In this document: positions 7,201 through 17,153 of the stretch, piece by piece
Layout: every line of letters starts with the position of its first letter
Position numbering within the stretch: the stretch's first letter is position 1
Notes under the pieces: model-generated
Databases searched by the model: none
What the model was told of the DNA's origin: nothing
What the model saw: only the letters and a program-made list of their open reading frames with translations
From: Microbacterium sp. TPD7012
Lineage (GTDB): Bacteria > Actinomycetota > Actinomycetes > Actinomycetales > Microbacteriaceae
Assembly: GCF_003075395.1 (NCBI RefSeq)
Contig: NZ_QDFV01000002.1
Location: 744,001 to 808,000 of the forward strand
Reading direction: 5' to 3'
DNA: 64,000 nt
Position numbers and translations under genes: made by a program

Positions 7201-8475
7201 ATGACCGACCGTTACTTCAACGCCCCGCTTTCCGAGGTCGATCCCGAGATCGCCCAGGTGCTCGACCGCGAGCTGAAGCGTCAGCAGACGTTCCTCGAGA
7301 TGATCGCCTCCGAGAACTTCGTGCCTGTCTCCGTGCTGCAGTCGCAGGGCTCGGTGCTCACGAACAAGTACGCCGAGGGATACCCGGGCCGTCGCTACTA
7401 CGGCGGCTGCGAAGAGGTCGACGTCGCCGAGTCGCTGGCGATCGAGCGGGCCAAGAGCCTGTTCGGCTCGGAGTTCGCCAACGTCCAGCCCCACTCGGGT
7501 GCCTCGGCGAACGCCGCCGTGCTGCACGCGATCGCCCGCCCCGGCGACACGCTGCTCGGACTGTCGCTCGACCAGGGCGGCCACCTGACGCACGGCATGA
7601 AGATCAACTTCTCCGGCCGTCTCTACGACATCGTCGCGTACGGCGTGAACCCCGAGACCTCCGTCATCGACATGGACGAGGTGCGCCGGCTCGCGATCCA
7701 GCACAAGCCGAAGGTGATCATCGCCGGCTGGTCGGCCTATCCGCGAACGCTCGACTTCGCGGCGTTCCGCGCCATCGCCGACGAGGTCGGCGCGCTCCTC
7801 TGGGTCGACATGGCGCACTTCGCCGGTCTCGTGGCCGCCGGCCTGCACCCGAACCCGGTGCCGCACGCGCACGTCGTCTCGTCGACCGTGCATAAGACCA
7901 TCGGCGGTCCGCGCTCGGGCTTCATCCTCACGAACGACGCCGATATCGCGAAGAAGATCAACACCGCCGTGTTCCCGGGCCAGCAGGGCGGTCCGCTCAT
8001 GCACGTGATCGCCGCCAAGGCGACCGCGTTCAAGCTCGCCGCCACTCCCGAGTTCGCCGAGCGTCAGGAGCGCACCCTGCGCGGTGCCGCTCTCATCGCG
8101 GAGCGCCTCTCGCAGCAGGACGTGAAGGATGCCGGAATCGGCGTGCGCTCCGGCGGCACCGACGTGCACCTCGTGCTCGTCGACCTGCGTGACGCCGAGA
8201 TCGACGGCAAGCAGGCCGAAGACCTGCTGCACGACATCCGCATCACGGTGAACCGCAACGCGGTGCCGAACGACCCGCGTCCGCCGATGGTCACCTCGGG
8301 TCTGCGCATCGGCACGCCGGCGCTCGCGACCCGCGGCTTCGGCGACGCGGAGTTCACCGAGGTCGCCGACATCATCGCGCTCGCGCTGATCCCCGGCGCC
8401 GACGTCGAGGCGCTCCGTGCGCGCGTGGACGCGCTCGCCGCGGCCTTCCCGCTCTACCCGGACCTGCAGCAGTGA
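7201..8475 (+). CDS. glyA: Serine hydroxymethyltransferase
   Basis: A 424-residue PLP enzyme interconverting serine and glycine with tetrahydrofolate and 5,10-methylene-THF, the main cytosolic one-carbon source. Recognisable segments are LIASENFV-type MIASENFV near 36, [14 protein letters not shown] near 58, and [11 protein letters not shown] with the PLP lysine K232. Length matches bacterial GlyA. AGAGGAG lies 6 nt before the ATG. It follows a ZTP riboswitch, and its stop overlaps the folD GTG by 4 bp, so both respond together to folate status. Confidence 0.97.
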   Translation: MTDRYFNAPLSEVDPEIAQVLDRELKRQQTFLEMIASENFVPVSVLQSQGSVLTNKYAEGYPGRRYYGGCEEVDVAESLAIERAKSLFGSEFANVQPHSGASANAAVLHAIARPGDTLLGLSLDQGGHLTHGMKINFSGRLYDIVAYGVNPETSVIDMDEVRRLAIQHKPKVIIAGWSAYPRTLDFAAFRAIADEVGALLWVDMAHFAGLVAAGLHPNPVPHAHVVSSTVHKTIGGPRSGFILTNDADIAKKINTAVFPGQQGGPLMHVIAAKATAFKLAATPEFAERQERTLRGAALIAERLSQQDVKDAGIGVRSGGTDVHLVLVDLRDAEIDGKQAEDLLHDIRITVNRNAVPNDPRPPMVTSGLRIGTPALATRGFGDAEFTEVADIIALALIPGADVEALRARVDALAAAFPLYPDLQQ

Positions 8476-9350
8476 CCGCTGTCGTCCTCGATGGCAAGGC
8501 GGCCGCTGCCGAGATCCGCGCCGAGCTGACGGAGCGGGTCGCCGCGCTGAAGGAGAAGGGCGTCACGCCCGGCATCGCGACCGTGCTCGTCGGCGCCGAC
8601 CCGGCATCGCAGCTCTATGTGGGCATGAAGCACCGGCAGTCCGAGGCGATCGGGATGAACTCGATCCAGCGCGAGCTGCCCGCGGATGCCACCCAGGCCG
8701 ACGTCGAGGCGCTGATCGACGAGCTCAACGCCGATCCGGCGTGCCACGGCTACATCGTGCAGCTGCCGCTGCCGAAGCACATCGACACCGACGCGATCCT
8801 CGAGCGCATCGACCCGGCGAAGGATGCCGACGGCCTGCACCCGACCAACCTCGGTCGGCTCGTGCTGAACGTGAACGCACCGATCCACACGCCGCTGCCG
8901 TGCACCCCGCGGGGCGTGATCGAGCTGCTCCTGCGCAACGACTACGACCTCACGGGCAAGCACGTGGTCGTCGTCGGACGCGGTGTCACCATCGGACGCT
9001 CGATCGGTCTGCTGCTGACGCGACGCGACCTGAACGCGACGGTCACGCTCACGCACACCGGCACCGTCGACATGCCGCGCTACCTGCGCGAGGCCGACGT
9101 CATCGTCGCGGCAGCGGGGGTCAAGCACCTCATCCGCGCCGAGGACGTCAAGCCCGGCGCGGCCGTGCTCGATGTCGGCGTCACGCGGGAGAGCGACCCG
9201 GAGACGGGCAGGAGCCTCGTCTTCGGCGACGTGCACCCCGACGTCGCCGAGGTCGCCGGCTACCTGTCGCCGAACCCGGGTGGTGTCGGCCCGATGACGG
9301 TGGCCCTGCTCATGACGAACGTGGTCGAGGCGGCCGAGCGGGTCGCCTAG
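8472..9350 (+). CDS. folD: Bifunctional methylene-THF dehydrogenase / methenyl-THF cyclohydrolase
   Basis: A 292-residue FolD that converts 5,10-methylene-THF to 10-formyl-THF in two steps. The catalytic pair Y49/K53 is in [19 protein letters not shown] lies near 95-105 and KDADGLHP near 120, with the Rossmann segment [14 protein letters not shown] near 165 and the C-terminal NPGGVGPMT. The GTG start overlaps the glyA stop (GTGA). It supplies formyl-THF whose shortage the upstream riboswitch senses. Confidence 0.96.
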   Translation: MTAVVLDGKAAAAEIRAELTERVAALKEKGVTPGIATVLVGADPASQLYVGMKHRQSEAIGMNSIQRELPADATQADVEALIDELNADPACHGYIVQLPLPKHIDTDAILERIDPAKDADGLHPTNLGRLVLNVNAPIHTPLPCTPRGVIELLLRNDYDLTGKHVVVVGRGVTIGRSIGLLLTRRDLNATVTLTHTGTVDMPRYLREADVIVAAAGVKHLIRAEDVKPGAAVLDVGVTRESDPETGRSLVFGDVHPDVAEVAGYLSPNPGGVGPMTVALLMTNVVEAAERVA

Positions 9351-9366
9351 CCCAAGCTCCCGTCGC

Positions 9367-9404
9367 AGAGAGGCACCCATTCCACCGTGGATGGGTGCCT
9401 TCTC
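9367..9404. terminator. Bidirectional terminator between folD and a convergent gene
   Basis: Stem AGGCACCCAT (9371-9380) / ATGGGTGCCT (9391-9400) with a 10-nt loop, extended by GAG/CTC around one bulged base. It lies between two convergent genes and can serve both. Confidence 0.75.
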
Positions 9405-9425
9405 GCGATCGGAGCGGGCTCGGAG

Positions 9426-9980
9426 TCAGCCGAGTTCGTCGAGCATCCGCCGCTGCTCGGGAGTGAGGCCGTCCTTGAGCTCGTCGCGGGCGGCCGTCGT
9501 CTCCGGCGTCTCGGGGGCAGGGGCGGATGCCGTGGGCTTCGCGCCGCCGCCCTTGACGCGCGCCTGGACGACGTCGTAGATCTCTCCGGCCTTGGCATGG
9601 AGCTTGTCGTCGATCTGGTCGTAGACGACCCAGCCGAGCAGCAGGATCAGCGGCGGGATGACGTAGCCCCAGAAGCTCGTGGAGCGCACGCCGCTCAGCC
9701 ACACCGTGAGCACCCACACGATCAGCTCGACGATGTACACGAGCACGTACTGGACGACCTTCTCGCCCGTCTTCGTGCGGTCCGCGGCCGACTTCGCGGC
9801 AGACCGTCGGAAGACGTTCCGCAGCAGCGGCTTCACGAACAGGGCCGCGAGCGTCAGGATGATGGCGGCCCAGAGCGCGTTCCATCCGACGGAGACTCCG
9901 CGCAGCAGCAGACCGATGAGCAGCAGGACCGCGACGTTGAAGACGTACAGCGATACGAACCGGACGATTCCGTTCTTCAT
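9426..9980 (-). CDS. Uncharacterised membrane protein with four hydrophobic helices
   Basis: A 184-residue protein with hydrophobic segments near residues 5-28, 33-52, 75-95 and 100-118. An amphipathic, charged C-terminal tail ends in TPEQRRMLDELG. I chose the ATG at 9980 (MKNGIVRF) rather than an upstream GTG at 9998; neither has a clear Shine-Dalgarno. I do not recognise the family. The cytoplasmic tail with a linker and short terminal helix suggests a protein-protein contact, which is inference only. Confidence 0.6.
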   Translation of the reverse strand: MKNGIVRFVSLYVFNVAVLLLIGLLLRGVSVGWNALWAAIILTLAALFVKPLLRNVFRRSAAKSAADRTKTGEKVVQYVLVYIVELIVWVLTVWLSGVRSTSFWGYVIPPLILLLGWVVYDQIDDKLHAKAGEIYDVVQARVKGGGAKPTASAPAPETPETTAARDELKDGLTPEQRRMLDELG

Positions 9981-10034
9981 GCGACCAGAGTCCCACACCG
10001 GGCCTGATCCCGCAGGTGCCGCGCCCGCGTCGGA

Positions 10035-10757
10035 TCAGGCCTGCGCCTGGAGCGACCCCTCGATCCCGCTGATCCGCGCCTGCTCGTCGAAGCGGAACGT
10101 CGCCGAGCCCGAGGCGTCGACGACAGAGGCTCCGGAGAACGCCTCATCCGTCCAGGTGAGGGTCCAGCCGGCGAGGCGGGCGAGGTCCCAGACGGACGTG
10201 CGGGCGTCGGTGAGGGCCAGGCCCGAGAGGATGCGGGGGAGCGCGATGACGGCGTCGGACACCGTGAGAGGTGGGAGCGGCGCGTCGAGGAGGAAGACGG
10301 CTCGGGTGCCGCCGCCCACCGGCGCGGAGTAGTAGGGCGAGCGGCCGGTGAGCTCCACCGCGACCCCGCCGACCACGTGAGCCGCCTGGGCGATCCATGC
10401 CTCGTCCGCGGCCGCGTCTGCCGGGAAGGGGACCTCGGGGGCGGTGAGATCGGCGATGCCGTGCTCCGCCCCGTAGGAACGCAGCTGTGCGGCGATGCCC
10501 TGGGCATCGCCCTGCGGGTGCGCCCAGGCCCACAGCATCGACCGTGGCCCCGGGGCGATCGTCGCGATCAGGTGCGCCCGCGTGACGAGCTGGCGAGAGG
10601 GGTCGGCGTTCGCCGTGAAGGTGATGGTGCCCGCGGCCATGTCCGCGTCCCAGCGGTGCTCACCCAGCGCGTCTGCCGCGGCGGCGAGAGCGTCCTGGCG
10701 GAGCGCGGTGAACAGGGCGGCACGGTCGGCGAGGGGCTGGAGCGCGGCGAAGGTCAT
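10035..10757 (-). CDS. DUF6882-like protein
   Basis: A 240-residue soluble protein. It resembles the DUF6882 group of actinobacterial and firmicute proteins in order: an early FTALRQDALAAAADALGEHRWDAD segment (residues about 16-39, given in part), SMLWAWAHP near 90, and a Trp-rich C-terminus (WTLTWTDEAFSG). The family has no established function. The start is the ATG at 10757; the longer open frame upstream lies inside the antisense of the next gene and is rejected. No signal peptide or membrane segment is visible. Confidence 0.55.
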   Translation of the reverse strand: MTFAALQPLADRAALFTALRQDALAAAADALGEHRWDADMAAGTITFTANADPSRQLVTRAHLIATIAPGPRSMLWAWAHPQGDAQGIAAQLRSYGAEHGIADLTAPEVPFPADAAADEAWIAQAAHVVGGVAVELTGRSPYYSAPVGGGTRAVFLLDAPLPPLTVSDAVIALPRILSGLALTDARTSVWDLARLAGWTLTWTDEAFSGASVVDASGSATFRFDEQARISGIEGSLQAQA

Positions 10758-10803
10758 GCTGACAGTCTCGCCCGGATTGCTATGAATACGCCAGAGCCGG
10801 AGG

Positions 10804-12024
10804 TCACCCCGGCAGAGCGCTCTCGACGGCGACCTTCGACTCTCCGACCGCCCACACGAAGTCGGGAGTGCGTCCGTTGACCGCGTGGTCGCCGAGCTGG
10901 CGCGCCTTGAAGATCCACGGGTTGTGGGACGCGACCGTGCGGGCGTTGCGCCAGTGGCGATCCAGTGCCGTCCCCGATCGCACGGCGGATGCGCCGAGGG
11001 TGTCGAACAGGCGGGACGCGGCGCGAGGGACCAGCTCGGTGAGCACGATCTGCGCCCTCGACGAGCCGAGCTCCGCTGCCGCCACGGCATCCTCGGTCTC
11101 GGACGTGCCCAGGACGTCCGCCGCATGCTGCACGGCACGGGCGACATCGAGCACGAGCGCACGTGCCGTCGCACTCGTCGCCGTCAGCTCTCCGACGATC
11201 TGCAGCACCTGCGGGTCGTCGGCCACGCGGTTCGCGCTCCCGTGGCTGTAGGTGCGGGTGCGCGCACGCACCTGCGCGACCGTGTCGCGTTCGATCGCGG
11301 CGGCGATCCCCGCGAGCACCGCCAGCAGCGTGAGCTGGTAGACGGCCGTCTGATACGGGAATCTCGAGGTGAACGGCTCGACGTCGTCCTCGTCGACGCT
11401 CGCGTCGGTGAACACGGCCGTGCCGGTCCCCGTCAGCGGCTGTCCGAAGCCGTCCCAGTCGTCCGAGATCTCCACGCCGCCCTGGTGCCGCCGGATCAGC
11501 GCGGTGACGGTCTCGCCGTCCAGATCGACGGTGGCGTCCACCCAGTCGGCGAAGATGCTGCCCGTCGTGTAGAACTTGCGTCCGTCCACCCGCCAGGTGC
11601 CGTCTGCTCGCCGGCTCACCCGTGTCGCGTTCGTGCCGACCGCCGCCGCGCCGTTCTCCGACCACGCGTTGCCGACCAGCTCGCCGTCGGCGATGCGGTC
11701 GAGCCACCGTGATCGTCGATCGCTCGGCGCCGCGGCCAGCACGTGCTCGACGTACGCGATGTGGCCCCGGAAGATCTGGGGGAGGTTCGAGTCCGCCGCG
11801 GCGAGCTCGATGAGCAGCTCGGCGAACGACGGCCAGTCGAGCCCGAAGCCGCCGTCGTCGATCGGCAGCCGAAGCCTCCCGAAACCGGCGTCGCGCAGTG
11901 CCTCGACTTCGGCGAATGGAAGCTCATGGCCCTGCTCGCGCACGACCGTGCCCGCCGCGATCTCGGCGAACACGGGCCCCAGGTGCTCTCGAGCGACGGT
12001 GAGCCGCTGCGTCTGCTCGCTCAT
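10804..12024 (-). CDS. DszC/SfnB-like flavin monooxygenase of acyl-CoA dehydrogenase fold (copy 1)
   Basis: A 406-residue acyl-CoA dehydrogenase-fold protein of the group that includes DszC and SfnB-type reduced-flavin oxygenases. Features are PIDDGGFGLDWPSF near 53, the beta-domain segment GRKFYTTGS near 150, and the C-terminal RNARTVASHNPWIFKARQLG. That C-terminal RNxRTxxxHxP motif is typical of the monooxygenase branch rather than fatty-acid dehydrogenases. Its ATG overlaps the stop of copy 2 by one base (TGATG). With copy 2 and the NtaA-like gene it forms an operon likely acting on organosulfur or related compounds using external FMNH2 (inferred). Confidence 0.82.
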   Translation of the reverse strand: MSEQTQRLTVAREHLGPVFAEIAAGTVVREQGHELPFAEVEALRDAGFGRLRLPIDDGGFGLDWPSFAELLIELAAADSNLPQIFRGHIAYVEHVLAAAPSDRRSRWLDRIADGELVGNAWSENGAAAVGTNATRVSRRADGTWRVDGRKFYTTGSIFADWVDATVDLDGETVTALIRRHQGGVEISDDWDGFGQPLTGTGTAVFTDASVDEDDVEPFTSRFPYQTAVYQLTLLAVLAGIAAAIERDTVAQVRARTRTYSHGSANRVADDPQVLQIVGELTATSATARALVLDVARAVQHAADVLGTSETEDAVAAAELGSSRAQIVLTELVPRAASRLFDTLGASAVRSGTALDRHWRNARTVASHNPWIFKARQLGDHAVNGRTPDFVWAVGESKVAVESALPG

Positions 12025-13250
12025 CAGGTGTACAGGGAGATCGGCTGGAGCTCGCCGTTCAGCGTCCAGGCGCCGACCTCGAGCTTCTTGTAGTCGACCG
12101 GATCGTGCAGCGAGTGGGTGCGGACGTTCCTCCAGAAGAGATCCAGCCCGACATCGGCGCGCGCCGAGCTCGAACCCGTGATCTCGAAGATCCGGTTCGC
12201 GACCTCGATGCCGACCTCGGTCGACACCACCTTCACCTTGGCGATCTCGATCGCCAGCTCCCCGCGGCGCTCTGCCGTGACGGCGTCCCCTTCATCCACG
12301 ACCTCGTCGAAGAGGCGTCCGGCGCGGTCCGTCAGAGCCTCGACCGCGGCGATGCGCGAGGCGAACTCGCCGACGACGCGCTGCACGAACGGGTCGTCCC
12401 GGTAGGAGTCGGCCTGGCTGAGGAACCAGGCGCGGGGGCGCGCACGCACCAGGTCGAGTCCTCGCGCGAGGGCCCCCTCGGCGATCCCGAGATACAGATT
12501 TCCGAAGGCGAGCTGGATGCCGGGCGTGATCAGTGTCGAGAACGGCTCGTCGCCGAGCTCGCCGAGCACATCGTCTGCCGAGACGCGGACGTCGTCGAAG
12601 CGCACGGACCCGCTGGCGGACAGGCGCTGTCCGAGCGCATCCCAGTCGCCGAGATAGCGGATTCCCTCGCGATCGTGATCGAGCACGACGAACAGCACCT
12701 GTCCGTCGCGGTCTCCGCCGCGGACGAGCGCCGCGGCCAGCACCACGTCGCCGGCCGATGCGCCGGTCGAGAAGCGCTTCAGGCCGTTGAGCCGGAAGCC
12801 GTCGCCGTCCGCCGTCAGCTCGAGGTCCGGGTCGGTCGGGTTCACGGAGTCGCCCCACACCCACCGGCCCGCGATGGTCTTGCGATGCCAGGCCTCTTGC
12901 ACCGACGGGTCGGCCGCGAAGCCGATGTTGCTCGAGTTGATGTAGTGGTAGGCGAGGACCTGGGCCACCGATGCGTCGGCACGCGACAGGATGCGGATGA
13001 CGAGGAATGCCGTCTCCCAGTGCGCGCCGCCTCCGCCGAACTCGGCCGGTTCGAGCAGCGTCACCAGCCCCGCATCGCGGAGCAGGTCGAGTTCGACCGT
13101 GGGGTCCTGATTCGCGCGGTCGCGCTGCAGGGCGTCGCTCGCGAGCTCGTCGGCGACACGCTCTGCGACTCCACGCCAGTGGGCTCGCTCCGCGGCATCC
13201 GCGGTACCCGTCCAGCGGCTGCGATTCGTGGTCTCTGCGATGACGCTCAT
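12024..13250 (-). CDS. DszC/SfnB-like flavin monooxygenase of acyl-CoA dehydrogenase fold (copy 2)
   Basis: A 408-residue paralogue of the next gene. Key segments are LEPAEFGGGGAHWETAF near 66, HYINSSNIGF near 105, GLKRFSTGAS near 155 and the terminal FWRNVRTHSLHDPVDYK. The last matches the RNxRTxxxHxP signature of DszC-type oxygenases, which monooxygenate sulfur or activated carbon substrates with reduced FMN. Overlaps at both ends (4 bp with the upstream NtaA-like gene, 1 bp with the downstream paralogue) show a tight operon. No flavin reductase is in the window, so FMNH2 must come from elsewhere. Confidence 0.82.
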   Translation of the reverse strand: MSVIAETTNRSRWTGTADAAERAHWRGVAERVADELASDALQRDRANQDPTVELDLLRDAGLVTLLEPAEFGGGGAHWETAFLVIRILSRADASVAQVLAYHYINSSNIGFAADPSVQEAWHRKTIAGRWVWGDSVNPTDPDLELTADGDGFRLNGLKRFSTGASAGDVVLAAALVRGGDRDGQVLFVVLDHDREGIRYLGDWDALGQRLSASGSVRFDDVRVSADDVLGELGDEPFSTLITPGIQLAFGNLYLGIAEGALARGLDLVRARPRAWFLSQADSYRDDPFVQRVVGEFASRIAAVEALTDRAGRLFDEVVDEGDAVTAERRGELAIEIAKVKVVSTEVGIEVANRIFEITGSSSARADVGLDLFWRNVRTHSLHDPVDYKKLEVGAWTLNGELQPISLYT

Positions 13251-14716
13251 CGGGCGCCCTCCTTCTCGGTGAGTTCGGTCAGGTCGTCGTTCGCGGCATC
13301 CACCAGCGGGCCGCCGAGTGTGCCGTCGAGCGCGCTGGGACCGCCGACGTAGGCGCCCCGATACGCGTGCGCGGGGTGCCACTCCGGAACGACCGGAGAG
13401 CCGTCGCCGGTGAGCCTCCCGCGCAGCGTGCCCTCGGGATAGTCATCCCACGTGCGGCCACGGCGGCGGAGTTCGGGGACGAGGTGCTCGACGATGTCCT
13501 CGAACGATCCCGGCGTCACCACGTAGGCGATGTTGAAGCCGTCGACGCCGCCGACCTCGACCCATCGCTCGAGCTCGTCCGCCACGGTCTGCGGGCTGCC
13601 GACGATGACGGGGCCGATGCCGCCGATCCCGACGTAGTGGGCGATGTCGCGCGGCGTCCACCGGCGCTCCGGATCGGCCTTGGTGAAGAGCGACAGCGCC
13701 GAGCGCCCGGCATCCGTGTCGACGTATTCCAGGGGGACGTCGGGGTCGTACTGTGACAGGTCGAGTCCCGTCCATCCCGCGTAGAGCGCCAGGGCGCCCT
13801 CGACCGAGACGTAGCGGCGGTAGTCCTCGAGCCGGGCCTGCGCCTCCTCGTCGGTGGCCGCGACCACGATGGTGATCAGGGTGAGGATCTTGACCGAGTC
13901 CCGCGGGCGTCCGAGAGTCTCCGCACGATCGCGGATGTCGTCGGTCACCGGTCGCGTCACCTCCGGACGCAGCCCGTTGATGAAGATCGCCTCACCGTGC
14001 TTCGCCGCGAACTGGCGCCCGCGCGGCGAGGCTCCCGCCTGGAACATCACCGGAGTGCGCTGGGGGCTCGGCTCGGCGAGGTGGATGCCGGGGACCCGGT
14101 AGTGCCGCCCCTCGTGTGCGATCGGGTGCACGCGCGCCGCATCGGTGAAGACACCGGACTCGCGGTCGCGGAGCACCGCGGCGTCCTCCCACGACCCCTC
14201 CCACAGCTTGTACGTCACGTCGAGGAACTCCTCGGCGATCTCGTACCGGTCGTCGTGGGCGATCTGCGTGTCGAGCCCGAGGTTGCGTGCGGCGGAATCG
14301 AGGTAGCTGGTCACGACGTTCCACCCCACCCGCCCCCGCGTGAAGTGGTCGAGGGTCGAGAACCGGCGGGCGAGCGCGTACGGCTGTTCGTAGGTCGTGG
14401 CGACGGTCACCCCGAATCCGAGATGCTCGGTCGCGTGCGCCATCGCGGAGATCTGCACGACCGGATCGCCGAGGGGCACCTGCGCCGCATCGCCGAGCGC
14501 CGTGGCGGCCGAGTCGCGGTAGACGTCGTAGGTCCCGAGCACGTCGGCGATGAAGATCGCATCGAACCTGCCGCGCTCGAGCGTCTTCGCCAGGTCCACC
14601 CAGTAGTCGAGATCGTGGTACCGGTCGGCCTGGTTCTCCGGGTGCCGCCAGAGTCCGGGAGCCTGGTGCGTCACGCATGTCATGTCGAAGGCGTTCAGGA
14701 TGATGCGGCGTGACAC
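13247..14716 (-). CDS. NtaA/SnaA/DszA-family FMN-dependent monooxygenase
   Basis: A 489-residue class C flavin monooxygenase of the bacterial-luciferase fold, in the NtaA/SnaA/DszA family. Signatures are RRIILNAFDMTCVTHQAPGLW at the start (first 20 read RRIILNAFDMTCVTHQAPGL), GRFDAIFIADVLG near 50, TLDHFTRGRVGWNVVTSY near 125 and PVMFQAGASPRGRQFAA near 215. The GTG start at 14716 is chosen because GAGGAG lies 6 nt upstream. Such enzymes use reduced FMN and O2 on nitrilotriacetate, sulfones or sulfonates. With two DszC-like partners, an organosulfur scavenging role is plausible but unproven. Confidence 0.88.
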   Translation of the reverse strand: MSRRIILNAFDMTCVTHQAPGLWRHPENQADRYHDLDYWVDLAKTLERGRFDAIFIADVLGTYDVYRDSAATALGDAAQVPLGDPVVQISAMAHATEHLGFGVTVATTYEQPYALARRFSTLDHFTRGRVGWNVVTSYLDSAARNLGLDTQIAHDDRYEIAEEFLDVTYKLWEGSWEDAAVLRDRESGVFTDAARVHPIAHEGRHYRVPGIHLAEPSPQRTPVMFQAGASPRGRQFAAKHGEAIFINGLRPEVTRPVTDDIRDRAETLGRPRDSVKILTLITIVVAATDEEAQARLEDYRRYVSVEGALALYAGWTGLDLSQYDPDVPLEYVDTDAGRSALSLFTKADPERRWTPRDIAHYVGIGGIGPVIVGSPQTVADELERWVEVGGVDGFNIAYVVTPGSFEDIVEHLVPELRRRGRTWDDYPEGTLRGRLTGDGSPVVPEWHPAHAYRGAYVGGPSALDGTLGGPLVDAANDDLTELTEKEGAR

Positions 14717-14896
14717 GGTGCTCCTCAGGTGGTCGGGGACTCCGCGACCATAGCCACTCGGGTTGCGCTCTGTCGCGCGGGATGACTCTTCGCGTCGCCG
14801 CACGACGAACTGTTACGTCCGCGATGCGTCGGTCCACGGCCGAGACCTAGCCTGAGCGCCGATCCGCTTCCCCGACCCGACGCCTGAGGAGCCCCC

Positions 14897-16237
14897 ATGT
14901 CATCCCTTCCGAGCCGCGGTGGACGCCGCATCCTTCTCGGTGCCGCCGCCCTCACGGCCGCGACCCTCGTCATCGCCGGCTGCGCGACGCAGACTCCCGA
15001 CGCGGGCGGAGCGGGCGACGACGGGGACTTCTCCGGGCAGAGCCTGAACGCTCTGCTCATCACCTCGCACGAGGGTGCGGCCAACTGGCTCAAGGAGCAC
15101 TTCGAAGAGGAGACCGGCGCCGAGGTGAACCTCACCATCGTCCCCTACGACGAGATCGGCTCCACACTCGCACTCGACCAGCAGTCGGGAGCGAACACGT
15201 TCGATGTCGCGGCTCCCTGGTACGTGTCGATCGGCGACCTCGCCGAGGGCGGCTCGATCCAGGACCTCACGGACTGGATCGCCGAGACCCCCTCGCTCGA
15301 GGAGGACGACTTCATCCCCTCCATCAACGACCCGTACACCCTGGTCGGCGACCGCCGCTACGGTCTGCCCTTCGACGGCGACACGCACGTGCTCTTCTAC
15401 AACAAGGAGATCCTCGAGCGGAACGGCATCACCGAGCCGCCCGCGACCTGGGACGAGTACGTGGCCGACGTCAAGACCATCACCGAGAACGAAGGCGCGG
15501 ACGGCGTGTACGGCTCTGCGATCTTCGGACAGAAGTCGCCCCTGATCCTCGGCGCCGCCTACGCGAACCGGCTGGCCGGCTTCGGCGGGGAGTTCGTCGA
15601 CGAGGACGGCAAGCCCACGATCAACTCTCCCGCTGCGGTGGCCGCGGCCCAGTCGCTGGTGGATGCCGTGCCGTACGCCTTCCCGACGGCGGCCGAGACC
15701 GACTTCGGCGTCGGCAACGGCGCCTGGTACGACGGCAAGGTCGGCTTCATCGAGAACTGGACCGACCTCGGCGTGGGCTCGGAGACGAACCCCGACTCCA
15801 AGGTCGCGGGCAAGTGGGGTGTGACGACGCTGCCCGTCGGCGGCGACAACACCGAGGCGCGGGCGTCGCTCGTGGCCGGCTTCACGTGGGTCATCGCCGC
15901 GAACACCGAGAAGACCGACCTGGCGAAGGCGTTCATCGAGTACGCCGCGTCGAGCGAGGTCAACTCCGAGCTGATCGTCGCCGACCCGCAGACGGGCATC
16001 GACCCGAACCGCGAGTCCTCGCTCGAGAGCGCGGCGTACGGGGAGACCTACCCCGACCTGCAGCGGGTCAACCGCACGACGCTCAGCGGATCGCTCGCCT
16101 GGCCGACGGGAGAGAACGCGTCGCAGGCGGCGCAGATCCTCACCGACGAGCTGGCGAAGCTCATCGCGGGTGACGGCGGCACTGCCAAGGAGACCCTCGA
16201 CCGCGTCCAGGCCGAGTGGGAAGAGATCCTTGGCTGA
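14897..16237 (+). CDS. ABC transporter substrate-binding lipoprotein, family 1
   Basis: A 446-residue extracytoplasmic solute-binding protein. A signal peptide with an RR pair and lipobox VIAGC (Cys29) predicts lipid anchoring at the membrane. The mature part has the family-1 (UgpB/MalE-like) pattern, with VLFYNKEILERNGI near 165 and PATWDEYVADVK after it. CTGAGGAG precedes the ATG. It heads an importer operon divergent from the monooxygenase operon across a 180-bp gap. The ligand is not readable; the permease type suggests a sugar or polyol, the neighbours suggest otherwise. Confidence 0.92.
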   Translation: MSSLPSRGGRRILLGAAALTAATLVIAGCATQTPDAGGAGDDGDFSGQSLNALLITSHEGAANWLKEHFEEETGAEVNLTIVPYDEIGSTLALDQQSGANTFDVAAPWYVSIGDLAEGGSIQDLTDWIAETPSLEEDDFIPSINDPYTLVGDRRYGLPFDGDTHVLFYNKEILERNGITEPPATWDEYVADVKTITENEGADGVYGSAIFGQKSPLILGAAYANRLAGFGGEFVDEDGKPTINSPAAVAAAQSLVDAVPYAFPTAAETDFGVGNGAWYDGKVGFIENWTDLGVGSETNPDSKVAGKWGVTTLPVGGDNTEARASLVAGFTWVIAANTEKTDLAKAFIEYAASSEVNSELIVADPQTGIDPNRESSLESAAYGETYPDLQRVNRTTLSGSLAWPTGENASQAAQILTDELAKLIAGDGGTAKETLDRVQAEWEEILG

Positions 16238-17153
16238 CGCCTCCGCGATCCAGGTGCGTGCCGCCCGCGCGTCCGGCCGAGTGCCGAGACGGGCGGGCGG
16301 CTCCGCGCGGGCGGGCGCCGGACTGCTCACGGCGCCGACGATCCTGTCGATCGTGGTGCTCGGCGCGTATCCGCTCCTGTTCATCCTCGCCGCGGCCTTC
16401 ACGGACTCGACGCTCGGGCGGCCCTTCCAGGAGTGGGTCGGGACGGCGAACCTGGAGACGATCCTCGCCGATGCCGACGTCGTCGCCTCGTTCGGACGGA
16501 CTGTCGCGTACGCGGTCGCGGTCGCCGTCGTGAGCGTCGTGCTGGGCGTCGTGATCGCCGTCGCGCTGGAGCGCGCGACCCGAGCCGGCGCGGTCCTGCG
16601 GACGCTGCTCCTGCTGCCGCTGATCACGCCCCCGGTCGTGGTCGGCACGCTGTGGAAGCTGGTGTTCAACCCGGGCGGCGGACTGCTCGCGACGCTGCTT
16701 CCCGGCGACTCGCTCACGCCGCTGTCGACGACGGCCTGGGCGCTCCCGGCGATCGGCCTCGCCGATGTCTGGCAGTGGACGCCGCTGATCGTGATCCTCG
16801 TCTACGCCGCGCTGCTCACGCAGGACCCCTCGGTGCGAGAGGCCGCGTCGCTCGACGGCGCTCACGGCGCGGGGCTGTTCCGGCACATCACCTGGCCGGC
16901 GATCGCGGGCACCGTGATCGCGGCGCTCTTCATCCGTCTCGTCATCGCGTTGAAGGTCTTCGATCTCGTGTTCGTCATGACGTCGGGCGGACCCGGTCAG
17001 GCCTCGACCGTGACCACGTACCTCATCCAGCAGGTCGCCCTCAAGGAGTTCGACATCGGTCGCGCGTCGGCGATCACCCTCGTGTTCGCGGTCATCGTCA
17101 CGGTGGTGACGCTCGTGGTGGCCGTCTTCGCCCGAAAGGCGCGTCATGACTGA
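16230..17153 (+). CDS. ABC transporter permease, MalF-like
   Basis: A 307-residue inner-membrane permease with about six helices. It has the EAA loop EAASLDGAHGAGLFRHITWP near 210, which contacts the ATPase, and the CUT1-type ending VFDLVFVMTSGGPGQAST. I chose a TTG start at 16230 with GGAAGAG 6 nt upstream, overlapping the binding-protein stop. An in-frame upstream ATG at 16170 would put 20 extra residues inside the preceding gene. It pairs with the next permease. Confidence 0.9.
   Translation: MADASAIQVRAARASGRVPRRAGGSARAGAGLLTAPTILSIVVLGAYPLLFILAAAFTDSTLGRPFQEWVGTANLETILADADVVASFGRTVAYAVAVAVVSVVLGVVIAVALERATRAGAVLRTLLLLPLITPPVVVGTLWKLVFNPGGGLLATLLPGDSLTPLSTTAWALPAIGLADVWQWTPLIVILVYAALLTQDPSVREAASLDGAHGAGLFRHITWPAIAGTVIAALFIRLVIALKVFDLVFVMTSGGPGQASTVTTYLIQQVALKEFDIGRASAITLVFAVIVTVVTLVVAVFARKARHD

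Noticed and set aside
10758..11174. N-terminal extension of the DUF6882-like frame
   Set aside because: It lies inside the 3' part of the DszC-like gene read in another frame; the ATG at 10757 gives a protein of normal length.
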